Positions 36,294 through 44,922 of a stretch of 64,000 nucleotides of DNA are shown piece by piece. Position 1 is the first letter of the stretch. Each line of letters starts with the position of its first letter. The position numbers and the translations under genes are program-made. A model generated the notes under the pieces. The model had not been told where the DNA came from, did no database searches, and saw nothing but the letters and a program-made list of their open reading frames with translations. This DNA is from Peptococcaceae bacterium BRH_c8a. GTDB taxonomy: Bacteria > Bacillota > Desulfotomaculia > Desulfotomaculales > Desulfallaceae. Where the stretch lies: NCBI GenBank assembly GCA_000961575.1, contig LADP01000020.1:26455-90454 (forward strand), in the 5' to 3' direction.

Positions 36294-37004
36294 CTAAGCT
36301 TCCACTTTTTTAGCGGCCTTGGTCATGGAGATGCCCACACCATCACAAATGTAGTAGATGGCGAACCCGTACCACAGGGTGTATACCAGGTAGAAGGCCA
36401 TCAGGAAGAACACAATTCCTTTGTAGTCGACCACTTTTTTAATTTCAATATCGTAGTAATTGTATGCCGGCTCTACAGCTTTTTTAATCACGCTGTTTAT
36501 GGCCGCTGATTCAGCAAAACGCTGCTGATTCTTAAGTGCCTCATCCATTACTTTAAAGGAATTGTACCATGCATAAGTTGCTTCCCTGCCCTCAAGGCCG
36601 TACTTATCGGTAAGTGCGGTGCCATTGTTGTAGTACATGGCATCGGCGTCGACCAGGACAGTGTTCATGATATTACCCAGGTCGCCCTTAATCGCAACTT
36701 CTGTGCCGGCTGTTTTAACATCTGCTCCCGCCGCGGTATACAGGGTGGTCCAGACCTGGGCCTGTGTTTCATCGGCAGCTGCAAGTGTAACCTCAATGCC
36801 GGTACCCGCATACTTTTCGGCTTTTGTTACTTCCTGATCAATGAAGTAAGCAGAACCCTTTGATAGTGAATTGAACATGTCGTCAGCATATACCAACCCG
36901 TTCCTGCCTGCACCGAAAATAGGTGACATTATTAGCACGAACACTAGGGAGAAGGAAATTAACATAATCATGCCGAGAGCGAAAGTTTTCTTATTAGTAA
37001 TCAT
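36294..37004 (-). CDS. membrane protein of the TauE pair, function unknown
   Basis: 236 residues starting MITNKKTFALG. The ATG at 37004 overlaps the upstream tauE-like stop by 4 bases and follows GGGAGTGAGCAA. One N-terminal membrane segment (about 7-30) is followed by an extracytoplasmic domain of about 150 residues (ADDMFNSLSKGSAYFIDQ and onward) and a C-terminal hairpin of one or two membrane segments (about 190-225). No enzyme motif. Translational coupling to the TauE/SafE transporter suggests an accessory or substrate-handling subunit. Confidence 0.75.
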   Translation of the reverse strand: MITNKKTFALGMIMLISFSLVFVLIMSPIFGAGRNGLVYADDMFNSLSKGSAYFIDQEVTKAEKYAGTGIEVTLAAADETQAQVWTTLYTAAGADVKTAGTEVAIKGDLGNIMNTVLVDADAMYYNNGTALTDKYGLEGREATYAWYNSFKVMDEALKNQQRFAESAAINSVIKKAVEPAYNYYDIEIKKVVDYKGIVFFLMAFYLVYTLWYGFAIYYICDGVGISMTKAAKKVEA

Positions 37005-38293
37005 TTGCTCACTCCCTTTCCACCAGAGCTGGCCGCCATTGCTTCGGCTCTCAGGTTGGGGATATTGCGTACAAAGGTGGAAATTATCCATAATGCGAAT
37101 ACGGTTACCAGGCCGAAGAAAATGACTGCACCAATGGTTTCAAGCGTTTTAGTTGTTGCCTGACTCATGTTGATATAGCCCATAATGCGCAGCTTATCGG
37201 GCAGCACAAACAACCGGTTTATAAAACCTGCCAGGATGGCTACAGCGTAGAAGCCCCTAATTTGTATACCGGGCACCACCTTGGTGGTGATAGCGCCGAT
37301 TTGAATGCCCAGCAGGGATCCCACCAGCATGCCCATGGCCAGGGTGTAGAACACGTAGCCGTAGACAGCATACTGGGTGATGGAACCGTAACCCGCGGTG
37401 AAGATAATTTGTAGAATATCTGTTCCCACAGTGGTGAAGGAGGACACGCCCAGAGCGTAAACAAATATCGGGAAGGTCAGGAAGCCGCCGCCAACACCCA
37501 TGATGGCTGCCACAAATCCCACAAGACCACCGCACAGGGCTACAAATACGCCGGAGATTTTCCTGCCGCCGGGATAAATGTCTTCGTCGAAGGTAATCAT
37601 GGGCGGGATTTTTATAGACTGCATCTTTAATGCCGTGCCAGTCAGTCCGGAAGGTCCGCCGTGAGCATCGCCTGCTTCGTCACCGATCTTATTCTTGGAC
37701 TTAAGGTAATCAGCCAGGGCGTAAAAGCCCAGGAACCCCAGCATGAACACGTACAGCATGCTAATAACGAAGTCACTGACTACCGGGTTGTGGTTAAATA
37801 TGGCTCTGTTAAGTACGCCGCCTCCGGTAACTCCGATAAAAGAGCCGGCCAAGAAGGCGATGGCCAGACCAACGTGCACGTTGCCAAGTTTTTTGTGCAC
37901 AGCGGTACCCATAATGGCCTTGGCGAAAATGTGGAACATGTCGGTACCAACGGCCATAATTCCTTTAACCCCCAGGCTCATCAGAGCCGGGGTGATGATG
38001 AATCCGCCGCCAGCGCCGATACAACCGGTAATCAAGCCGGCGCAAACCCCAATTAGAATGGACCCGTAAAACGTGGTAGGTGAAAAGAACGAAGGTCCAA
38101 AGGAAGACTTGCCACCGATGAATCCGGGCAGTACTGAACCGGCATGAGCGATAGCTGGTATCAGAATTGGCAGAAACAATACCAGCAGGATTAATAATTT
38201 TTTACGGTCTTTAACTATAACCTGTGTTGTTGCGATTTCCCACTTGGCGTGGGCCCTGGCTGCGTACATAAAGTTTTCGTATAGAGATTTCAT
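37001..38293 (-). CDS. TauE/SafE family sulfite/sulfur-anion exporter
   Basis: 430 residues. A cytoplasmic N-terminal stretch of about 28 residues comes first, then membrane segments typical of TauE/SafE with two inverted glycine-rich repeats: GCIGAGGGFIITPALMSLGV and AAIMGVGGGFLTFPIFVYAL. A cytosolic loop (about 195-235) separates the halves. It likely moves sulfite, sulfoacetate or other sulfur anions across the membrane, relevant in an organism that makes sulfite. Ribosome binding site AAGGGGGTTAAGCA. Forms an operon with the overlapping downstream gene. Confidence 0.87.
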   Translation of the reverse strand: MKSLYENFMYAARAHAKWEIATTQVIVKDRKKLLILLVLFLPILIPAIAHAGSVLPGFIGGKSSFGPSFFSPTTFYGSILIGVCAGLITGCIGAGGGFIITPALMSLGVKGIMAVGTDMFHIFAKAIMGTAVHKKLGNVHVGLAIAFLAGSFIGVTGGGVLNRAIFNHNPVVSDFVISMLYVFMLGFLGFYALADYLKSKNKIGDEAGDAHGGPSGLTGTALKMQSIKIPPMITFDEDIYPGGRKISGVFVALCGGLVGFVAAIMGVGGGFLTFPIFVYALGVSSFTTVGTDILQIIFTAGYGSITQYAVYGYVFYTLAMGMLVGSLLGIQIGAITTKVVPGIQIRGFYAVAILAGFINRLFVLPDKLRIMGYINMSQATTKTLETIGAVIFFGLVTVFALWIISTFVRNIPNLRAEAMAASSGGKGVSK

Positions 38294-38862
38294 TGCTTAA
38301 CCCCCTTAAATGGGTTATTAATTTTTGTTTGGTAATACTCTTTTTAATCAGTTTAATTTTCTCTATAAACTTTAAAGAACAGTCGGTTAATCATTTGAAT
38401 TATGTTTTTTTGTTTGTGGTAAGATGGAGCAGTTCTAGGCCGCGTCCGTGATGACAAATGATTTTTAGTCTACTAGAGTAAAGGTAACATTATGGCCCAT
38501 GATGTTGGTGAAATATTTCACTAACGTGATGACAAGTCGCTCTCGGCTCTAATTCTATGTGCCACCCCCTTACTCGGTTAAATATACGCGGGCTGCCTTT
38601 GCGTTGCTGTTTCTAGTCTTTACGCTGTTAACCAGTAGCTTAAAGATTGTGTAATTAAGAACTTACTCAAGCAATTCAGTAACCCGCTTCCTTATCCTTA
38701 GAATATTTCTAAGCACCACATTTGTCAATAGGTTTTGTAAAAAAATTCACAAGCTAAATTTCTCTTCCAGGATAGGGGGTTAAGTGTTGCCAGTTCATAA
38801 TTTAGAAAAAGAAGTGGTGTAAAAACTAGATTAATTTGGTTGTTTTTTTGGCTACGGTAACC
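38294..38862. other. long leader region of the tauE-like gene
   Basis: About 570 bases with no gene. The block at 38380-38430 (CAGTCGGTTAAT, TTGAATTAT, TTTGTGGTAAGA, GGAGC) repeats that of 29023-29064, with an extra T-rich insertion. A Rex-like site lies at 38735-38752. The internal text TGATGACAA occurs twice (38448-38458 and 38527-38535). Confidence 0.5.
38735..38752. promoter_or_regulatory. Rex-like operator upstream of the tauE-like gene
   Basis: TTGTAAAAAAATTCACAA differs from TTGTGAANNNNTTCACAA at one fixed position. It lies about 440 bases before the start codon, matching the distance of the site at 29270 from the CBS-protein gene. Confidence 0.45.
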
Positions 38863-38892
38863 AAAAAGCCCCCGGCTGTTTGGCCGGAGGCT
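38863..38892 (-). terminator. Rho-independent terminator of the acyl-CoA ligase gene
   Basis: An 11-bp stem with one mismatch (AAGCCCCCGGC / GCCGGAGGCTT). On the minus strand it is followed by a short T-run. Confidence 0.7.
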
Positions 38893-38926
38893 TGATAACC
38901 TCAAAATTATTGGTGGTGAGTTAGTT

Positions 38927-40447
38927 CTATTTACTTATCCAGGTCTGCAGTTCTTTACGCATCAGTTTACCGGAAGATGTCTTGGGCAGGCTGGCCACAA
39001 ACCGGTAGTAGCGTGGTATTTTATATTTAGCTATTTTGCCCTGGCAAAAATCTTTAATATCTGCGTCACCTAGTTCCTGTCCATCCCTGACCATGACAAA
39101 AGCCAGCAACTCTTCACCCATTACAGCGTCGGGAACTCCTACCACAGCTACATCGAAGATACCGGGATGGGCGTATAAAACTTCCTCAACTTCACGCGGG
39201 TTAATATTAACACCGCCACGGATAATCAAATCTTTTTTGCGATCTACAATGTAAAGGTACCCATCCGGGTCGGCATAGGCCAGGTCGCCGGTATGGAACC
39301 ACCCATTACGCAGCGCCCAGCGGGTTTCCTCGTCCCGGTTATAATAGCCCAGCATAACATTGGGGCCGCGAACCACGATTTCACCCACCTGACCCTGGGG
39401 TACTTCCCGGTCTTCGTAGTCAAAAATTCTAACTTCCACGCCGGGGATGGGAATACCGATGGAACCCTGTTTGCCGGATTTATTTATGAAATTTACCGTA
39501 ACCACCGGGGAAGTTTCGGCTAGGCCATAGCCTTCTGTTAAATGCATATTCATTTTGTTTCTAAATTCATCGTATAGATCGGCAGGCATGCTGGCTGCAC
39601 CTGTAAATGCTATGCGCAGAGAACTGACATCGTATTTGGTCAGGTTGGGACAGTCGGCAATAAATTTGTACATGGTGGGTGTGCCAAAGAAAAAAGTTAC
39701 TTTTTCTTCTTGCATAATTCGGAGTAGTTCTTCAGCTCCCCGCCAGCCTTCCTGGATTACCAGGGTGGCGCCGGCTACGATGGCGTTGTTCATAATACAG
39801 GTCTGGGCACCGGCATGATAAGCAGGGGCAGTGAGCAGCGCCCGGTCGGGCGGGCCCATGTTGCATAACTGGGAGTAAGTAAGGGCGTTACTGTACATGT
39901 TGAAGTTAGTCAGCATGGCCCCCTTGGGTTTACCAGCTAAACCGGCGGTGTACAGAATTACAGCCAGATCTTCACGGCTGTATTTGGTTCCCGGGAAAGC
40001 GTTGGCCCCCTTGCTGCATACCTGTTCATAGGTTAGGAAAGTTTCGTTTTCCAAATTACAACTGTTAACAATGATCCCCTGGGGAATGTCGATGCTTTCT
40101 TTAAGCTTAATAAAGGTCTGCTGAAGTTCCGGGCAGGTAATTACCAAGCTAGGTTGACAGTCCCTCATGATTACACCAATTTCGTTAATCGTATACATGG
40201 GGCTGACCGGAACTACTACTCCCTTCATTCTTATCACGGCATAATAAGCGATGACAAATTCAGGGCAGTTACCCAGAGCCAGCAAAACCCGGTCGCCCGG
40301 CTTTACTCCCAACTGTTGCATCCCACTGGCCAGTTGGCTCACCCGAGTATCCAACTGTGCGTATGTCATGCGGCGGTTTTGAAAAACTATCGCTTCCTGA
40401 CCGGGGGAAACCCTGGCAATCTCAGCTAGCCGTATCGGCAAGTTCAT
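38927..40447 (-). CDS. AMP-forming acyl-CoA ligase
   Basis: 506 residues, the ANL superfamily. Core motifs: the AMP-binding loop YTAGLAGKPKGAMLTNF (normally YTSGTTGxPKG; here Ala and Leu replace the usual Ser and Thr), EGYGLAETSPVV, then GWFHTGDLAYADPDGYLYIV and DLIIRGGVNINPREVEEVL, ending with the catalytic lysine in PKTSSGKLMRKEL. It activates a carboxylic acid, probably fatty or aromatic, to its CoA thioester. AAGGAGGTTTCAAT precedes the ATG. Single gene; substrate not decidable. Confidence 0.9.
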   Translation of the reverse strand: MNLPIRLAEIARVSPGQEAIVFQNRRMTYAQLDTRVSQLASGMQQLGVKPGDRVLLALGNCPEFVIAYYAVIRMKGVVVPVSPMYTINEIGVIMRDCQPSLVITCPELQQTFIKLKESIDIPQGIIVNSCNLENETFLTYEQVCSKGANAFPGTKYSREDLAVILYTAGLAGKPKGAMLTNFNMYSNALTYSQLCNMGPPDRALLTAPAYHAGAQTCIMNNAIVAGATLVIQEGWRGAEELLRIMQEEKVTFFFGTPTMYKFIADCPNLTKYDVSSLRIAFTGAASMPADLYDEFRNKMNMHLTEGYGLAETSPVVTVNFINKSGKQGSIGIPIPGVEVRIFDYEDREVPQGQVGEIVVRGPNVMLGYYNRDEETRWALRNGWFHTGDLAYADPDGYLYIVDRKKDLIIRGGVNINPREVEEVLYAHPGIFDVAVVGVPDAVMGEELLAFVMVRDGQELGDADIKDFCQGKIAKYKIPRYYRFVASLPKTSSGKLMRKELQTWISK

Positions 40448-40709
40448 ATTGAAACCTCCTTGTTGCGCCGAGGGTATGTTCTAATACCTAAAAATGCTAT
40501 AGTATGCTTTAAGTATGACTTTGAAAAAGATGATGCTATGTGTTAGGTATGTTTCTCCCTTGGGACATGGAAATCCTTCTTCAAAACTAGATGACAAGCT
40601 AATTTTACTAGAATAGTGTCTTCTGAAAAAATGTGTCTACGTACTATAATAATAAAAATATGATAAAATCTAATTTAACTTGTTAAATTTTAAGTGGGGT
40701 GGTGAAAAT

Positions 40710-41837
40710 ATGTTTATCGAACAGGGGCCTATCAGACCGCCCAGTGAGGCAGACAGCCTTCTAATCAGGGTTACACGCAACTGCCCCTGGAACAGGTGCG
40801 CCTTCTGTAAAACTTTTAAGGGTGAACAGTTCAGTCGCCGTCCCGTCGAGGACGTCCTGGCAGATGTGGATACGGTTAGTCGGGTGGCCAAACAGGTAGG
40901 GGAAATATCGCGGGAGATGGGGCGAGAGGGAAGCGTAACCGCCGATGTGGTGCACGAGGCCGGCGCACGGCACGGTCACCTGCATTATCATGTGGGTGCC
41001 TGGCTGTATAATGGCGGACAAAACGTTTTTCTTCAGGATGCCAATTCCATAATTCTAAAAACAGATGATTTGGTGCGGGTTGTTGATTATATTCGTCAAG
41101 TTTTCCCGGCTGTGGACAGAATAACCACATATGCCCGCGCTGATACGGTAGCTCGTAAAAAAGAGCATGAATTGACTGCGCTGCGTGAAGCAGGGCTGAA
41201 CAGAATTCATATGGGCATGGAATCGGGTTCCGACCAGGTGCTTAAGCTAATCCAAAAGGGCGTTACCGCTGCTCAATTGGAAGAAGCCGGCTGTAAAATC
41301 AAGGCGGCCGGGATATCAATATGCTGGTACGTTATGCCCGGCCTGGGTGGCAGGCAGTATTCCCGGGAACACGCGTTGGAAACCGCGGCCCGGATTAACA
41401 CAGTAAACCCGGAGCACGTGCGCCTTAGAACCCTGTCGGTACTAAAAAGAACCCCGCTGCACGATTTGATGACCAGCGGTGTATTCGAACCATTGGACGA
41501 GGACGAAATTGTGGCCGAAATTCGTCTGTTAATCGAATCACTGCAGGGAGTTACCACCAGGTTGGTCAGTGACCATATTTTAAATTTACTGCAGGAATTG
41601 GAAGGAAATTTACCCGGGGATCGGGACAGATTGCTGAGTGTTATCGACCGTTATCAGGACTTACCCGGAGATGAGAAAGCCAATTTCCAGGTAGGACGCA
41701 GAGCAGGTGTGTACAGGTTTATGGATGATATGCGTGACCCGTCCAGGCATCGCTATGTCGAAGGTCTTTTGCGGGATATGGGCGAACCGGGCAACCTAAA
41801 AAAACACCTGGAAAGCATTCGCCGCAAATTTGTCTAG
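40710..41837 (+). CDS. radical SAM protein
   Basis: 375 residues starting MFIEQGPIRPPSEAD, where GGGGTGGTGAAAAT precedes the ATG; the open frame begins ten codons earlier. The radical SAM cluster motif is CPWNRCAFC (CxxxxxCxxC, a longer spacing than the standard CxxxCxxC). TIM-barrel segments follow (TTYARADTVARK, NRIHMGMESGSDQVL, WYVMPGLGG), similar to Elp3/HemN-type proteins. No B12 domain. The residues after about 290 are an unassigned helical tail. The reaction is unknown. Confidence 0.82.
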   Translation: MFIEQGPIRPPSEADSLLIRVTRNCPWNRCAFCKTFKGEQFSRRPVEDVLADVDTVSRVAKQVGEISREMGREGSVTADVVHEAGARHGHLHYHVGAWLYNGGQNVFLQDANSIILKTDDLVRVVDYIRQVFPAVDRITTYARADTVARKKEHELTALREAGLNRIHMGMESGSDQVLKLIQKGVTAAQLEEAGCKIKAAGISICWYVMPGLGGRQYSREHALETAARINTVNPEHVRLRTLSVLKRTPLHDLMTSGVFEPLDEDEIVAEIRLLIESLQGVTTRLVSDHILNLLQELEGNLPGDRDRLLSVIDRYQDLPGDEKANFQVGRRAGVYRFMDDMRDPSRHRYVEGLLRDMGEPGNLKKHLESIRRKFV

Positions 41838-41885
41838 TTCAAGTTGGGGACGGTTCTTGACTTGAATGTCCCCAACTTGAACCTA
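41834..41885. repeat. REP-like palindrome with GGGGAC...GTCCCC core
   Basis: Arms TTCAAGTTGGGGAC and GTCCCCAACTTGAA pair perfectly over 14 bp around CGGTTCTTGACTTGAAT less its first base. It overlaps the radical SAM stop region and may act as a terminator. Related to the elements at 16423 and 24510. Confidence 0.6.
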
Positions 41886-41899
41886 GAGGGGGAAATGTT

Positions 41900-42049
41900 A
41901 TGACTGGTGAGGGGAAAAATAAGGGCCCGGAGGGCTATAAAAAAATCAGGATCGGCAGGCTGCATATCGATCCCGTATTCCTGTTGTTATTTTTATTCTT
42001 TACCATCAGCTCTTTTTTAATGGCCTTTTTTGTTTGGCTGGCTTCCTAA
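41900..42049 (+). CDS. small single-span membrane protein, 49 aa
   Basis: MTGEGKNKGPEGYKKIRIG, a charged N-terminus, is followed by one hydrophobic segment of about 23 residues ending MAFFVWLAS. GAGGGGGAAATGTT lies before the ATG. It has the size and layout of a small membrane-associated regulator, but no family is recognised. It stands between two palindromic repeats. Confidence 0.55.
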   Translation: MTGEGKNKGPEGYKKIRIGRLHIDPVFLLLFLFFTISSFLMAFFVWLAS

Positions 42050-42087
42050 AATATTAGAGGATAGAAAACCTATTCAATTTGAACGAA

Positions 42088-42167
42088 GTAGGGGCACCCC
42101 TTGCGGGTGCCCGGTTCACTCATAACCTCGCATCATTAATTCGGGCACCCGCAAGGGATGCCCCTAC
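42088..42167. repeat. 25-bp inverted repeat, MITE/REP-like
   Basis: Arms at 42088-42112 and 42143-42167 match in inverted orientation with one difference (GTAGGGGCA, then CCCTTGCGGGTGCCC). The spacer is 30 bases. Looks like a dispersed palindromic element; further copies should exist in the genome. Confidence 0.7.
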
Positions 42168-42189
42168 AACTCAGGATAACACCTAAAGA

Positions 42190-42336
42190 TTACTTGCCGG
42201 GTTGGCGGGCCACCGCCAGCAGGTAGATTTCCTGGCCTGCAGCGTTGTTAAGGTCCTTCTCCGCCGTCATGAGGCGCTGTAACTGCTGGTCATCCAATTG
42301 TGCCACAGACATGCCTTTGGTATCTATTTGAGTCAT
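42190..42336 (-). CDS. small hypothetical protein, 48 aa
   Basis: Starts MTQIDTKGMSVAQLDDQQLQ and ends LAVARQPGK. GAAAGGAGTTGAGCGT precedes the ATG, a near-ideal ribosome binding site. Amphipathic helical content (QRLMTAEKDLNNAAG), no membrane segment. No family recognised. It is divergent from feoA; whether it is iron-regulated is unknown. Confidence 0.6.
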   Translation of the reverse strand: MTQIDTKGMSVAQLDDQQLQRLMTAEKDLNNAAGQEIYLLAVARQPGK

Positions 42337-42454
42337 ACGCTCAACTCCTTTCGGGGGTAGTTTTTCCGACCCGCTTTTTTTTTACACACTGATAATTTTA
42401 AAAGAATTTTATGCTCCGGTGCCCAATTTTTTTAAAACAGCAGTAAATTAAATA

Positions 42455-42483
42455 TTGACCGGGCTGTCCAGGTAAAATATAAT
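42455..42483 (+). promoter_or_regulatory. sigma-A promoter of feoA
   Basis: TTGACC (42455-42460), 17 bases, TATAAT (42478-42483), about 45 bases before the feoA start. A Fur box was not clearly seen. Confidence 0.65.
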
Positions 42484-42529
42484 ATGGATGAGAACGGTTA
42501 TCTTTATCAATTACCATGGAGGATGCGGC

Positions 42530-42802
42530 ATGACTTTGGATCAGGTGCGAACCGGTGATTGGGTCAAAATAATATCCATAGCTGACGAAAGAATCAGGGA
42601 GCAGGCCTTCCGCATGGGTATTGACGAGGGTGAAGAATTTACCTGCGCCGGTGTCATTCCCGCCGGTCCGGTGGTTTTAAGCAAGCACCGGCAGGAAATA
42701 GCAGTAGGCCGGGAACTGGCCCGGCACATCAACGTGGAAATGCTGGCTCCGGTGAGGCAGACTAAAGCAGGCATGGCCGCTCTGGAAGGCGGGCTCTATT
42801 AA
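42530..42802 (+). CDS. feoA: ferrous iron transport protein A
   Basis: 90 residues starting MTLDQVRTGDWVKI, an SH3-like FeoA domain. The ATG at 42530 follows ATGGAGGATGCGGC; a longer frame from 42488 is less likely. FeoA is a small cytoplasmic partner thought to modulate the FeoB GTPase. It carries a C-terminal extension of about 15 residues (TKAGMAALEGGLY). A terminator-like hairpin lies between it and feoB. Confidence 0.88.
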   Translation: MTLDQVRTGDWVKIISIADERIREQAFRMGIDEGEEFTCAGVIPAGPVVLSKHRQEIAVGRELARHINVEMLAPVRQTKAGMAALEGGLY

Positions 42803-42844
42803 GTGCCTGTTGGTGCAGAGTAAGTTCGCTACTTAATACCATTG

Positions 42845-42867
42845 ACCCCGGGCGGCGGGGCTTTTTT
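42845..42867 (+). terminator. terminator or attenuator between feoA and feoB
   Basis: Stem CCCCG/CGGGG with a GGCGG loop followed by CTTTTTTATTT, 34 bases before the feoB start. Expected to reduce feoB relative to feoA. Confidence 0.65.
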
Positions 42868-42900
42868 ATTTACTTAGACTATCTTAAGCAGAGGATTTCA

Positions 42901-44835
42901 ATGGCTATAAAAAAAGATGCTGTAGAAAACAACAAGCCCCTTAAGGTGGTCCTGGTCGGTAACCCCAATGTGGGCAAGTCGGTTTACTTTCACCGGCTTA
43001 CCGGCCATTACGTGGATGTATCCAACTTCCCCGGCACGACCATGGAGTTTATTTGTTCCCGGTTCGGGTGCGACTTTCTGGTGGATACTCCCGGGGCTTA
43101 CGGACTGTCATCATTTACCCCGGAAGAAGCACAGGTGCGGGACGAGGTGCTCTCGGCCGACGTGGTAATAAACGTGGTGGACTCGGTGCATCTGTACCGG
43201 GATATCTTTCTAACTTACCAGCTGGCTGACGCCGGGGTGCCCATGGTGGTAGCCCTGAACATGGTGGACGAGCTTAAGGCCAGGGGACTAGAAGTGGACG
43301 CCGAAGAACTGGAACGCCGGCTGGGCGTGCCGGTAATATCCACGGTAGCCATCACCGGTGAGGGTGTCGACCGCCTTAGGGAAAGGCTGGCGGAAGCACG
43401 GCCGGGACTATGCGACCCCGAAGTGGAAAAGATGCTGGCACGATACCCGAATCTGGGCCGGGCCGAAGCACTGTTGGTGCTGGAAGGCGATTCCGATGTG
43501 TCCGTCCGCCGTGGGGTGGAGCCGGGGCAAGAGAGGGATGCTATCTATGCCGCAAGGCGGCGGCGGGTTAACGATACCGCTTCGGCCGTGCTGTTCGAGA
43601 GGGGTGCTGACGCCGGGTTGGCTACCCGGTTGGGGCACTGGCTGATTAACCCCCTAACCGGTATACCGGCCTTGATATTCACCTTATGGTTAACTTACGA
43701 ACTGGTAGGCGTTTTCTTTGCCCAAACAGTGGTTGGTTTTACCGAAGGTACGTTGATGGGTGGTTACTATGAGCCGCTGGTGCGTTCACTGTTGTCCCGT
43801 TTCCTCGACCTGGATGCTCCACTAGGTACAATCCTGGCTGGGCAGTTCGGGCTATTAACTATGGCTATTACTTACCTGTTTGGCCTATTGTTCCCCTTGG
43901 TGGCGGGTTTTTACCTGGTGCTGTCCATGCTGGAAGATTCGGGTTACTTACCCCGGATTGCTATCTTAACCGACCGGGTGATGAGTTATCTGGGGCTGAA
44001 CGGGCAAGCCGTAATCCCGCTGGTACTGGGCTTTGGCTGCGTAACCATGGCCATTATCACCACCCGTATGCTGGCCTCGGATCGGGAGCGGCGCATTGCC
44101 ACGTTCCTGCTGGCTCTTACCGTGCCCTGCTCGGCCCAGCTGGCCTTTGTAGCGGCCATCCTGGGCAGCCTGGGGGCAGGTTATGTTATTTTGTACGGGT
44201 TATTGATTTTGAGTATTATGTTGGGGGTGGGCACTGTGCTGGGGCGGTTCCTGCCCGGGCAAACTGTTCCACTGCTTATCGACCTGCCCACTATGCGCCT
44301 GCCCCGGCCGAGCAATGTGCTGATGAAAACCTGGGCCCGGACTTTCGGTTTTATTAAGGAAGCTTTTCCAATCTTTTTGGGCGGCGCTTTAACTTTAAGC
44401 ATCCTTAGGGTGACCGGTCTGATGGAGCGGATTGAACGGGCCATGGAACCGCTGACCACGGGATGGCTGTTACTGCCCGGGGAAACCGCTTACGCGTTCA
44501 TTATGGGTTTTATCCGCCGGGATTTTGGCACCGCCGGGATTATCAGCATCCCCATGGAGCCGCTGCAGATGTTCGTGGCCTTAGTTACCCTGACCCTGTT
44601 TGTGCCTTGTATCGCTACCACACTGGTTATCTTTAAGGAGCGGGGCTGGCGGGAAGGGGTGACTGTATGGCTGTCCATATTGATTCTGGCCTTCCTGTTT
44701 GGCGGGCTGGTGGCCCACCTGGTGCACTTCTTTCAGGGGATCAGCCCGACCCTGGTACTGCCCCTAACCGCCCTGACAGTAATGCTGGCCCTTTTTATAA
44801 TCGTGGCGGTCTCACGGCAGCGGGAAACTGGTTAA
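42901..44835 (+). CDS. feoB: ferrous iron transporter FeoB
   Basis: 644 residues. The N-terminal G domain (about 15-175) has G1 GNPNVGKS, the switch-I FPGTT, G3 DTPGAYGL and G4 NMVD. After a short helical linker, the membrane domain (about 250-640) contains two GATE-like regions with LPRIAILTDRVM and VPCSAQLAFVAAIL, the latter carrying the conserved cysteine. It imports Fe2+ for the heavily Fe-S-dependent sulfate pathway. Ribosome binding site is modest (AGAGGATTTCA). The protein is slightly shorter than E. coli FeoB. Confidence 0.95.
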   Translation: MAIKKDAVENNKPLKVVLVGNPNVGKSVYFHRLTGHYVDVSNFPGTTMEFICSRFGCDFLVDTPGAYGLSSFTPEEAQVRDEVLSADVVINVVDSVHLYRDIFLTYQLADAGVPMVVALNMVDELKARGLEVDAEELERRLGVPVISTVAITGEGVDRLRERLAEARPGLCDPEVEKMLARYPNLGRAEALLVLEGDSDVSVRRGVEPGQERDAIYAARRRRVNDTASAVLFERGADAGLATRLGHWLINPLTGIPALIFTLWLTYELVGVFFAQTVVGFTEGTLMGGYYEPLVRSLLSRFLDLDAPLGTILAGQFGLLTMAITYLFGLLFPLVAGFYLVLSMLEDSGYLPRIAILTDRVMSYLGLNGQAVIPLVLGFGCVTMAIITTRMLASDRERRIATFLLALTVPCSAQLAFVAAILGSLGAGYVILYGLLILSIMLGVGTVLGRFLPGQTVPLLIDLPTMRLPRPSNVLMKTWARTFGFIKEAFPIFLGGALTLSILRVTGLMERIERAMEPLTTGWLLLPGETAYAFIMGFIRRDFGTAGIISIPMEPLQMFVALVTLTLFVPCIATTLVIFKERGWREGVTVWLSILILAFLFGGLVAHLVHFFQGISPTLVLPLTALTVMLALFIIVAVSRQRETG

Positions 44836-44922
44836 ACATGTGGGCTTGTGATAAAATAAAAAAGTTGTACGTTTAAAAATATAGTAACAAAAAGTTTAAA
44901 TTAACCTAACGGGAGAAATATT

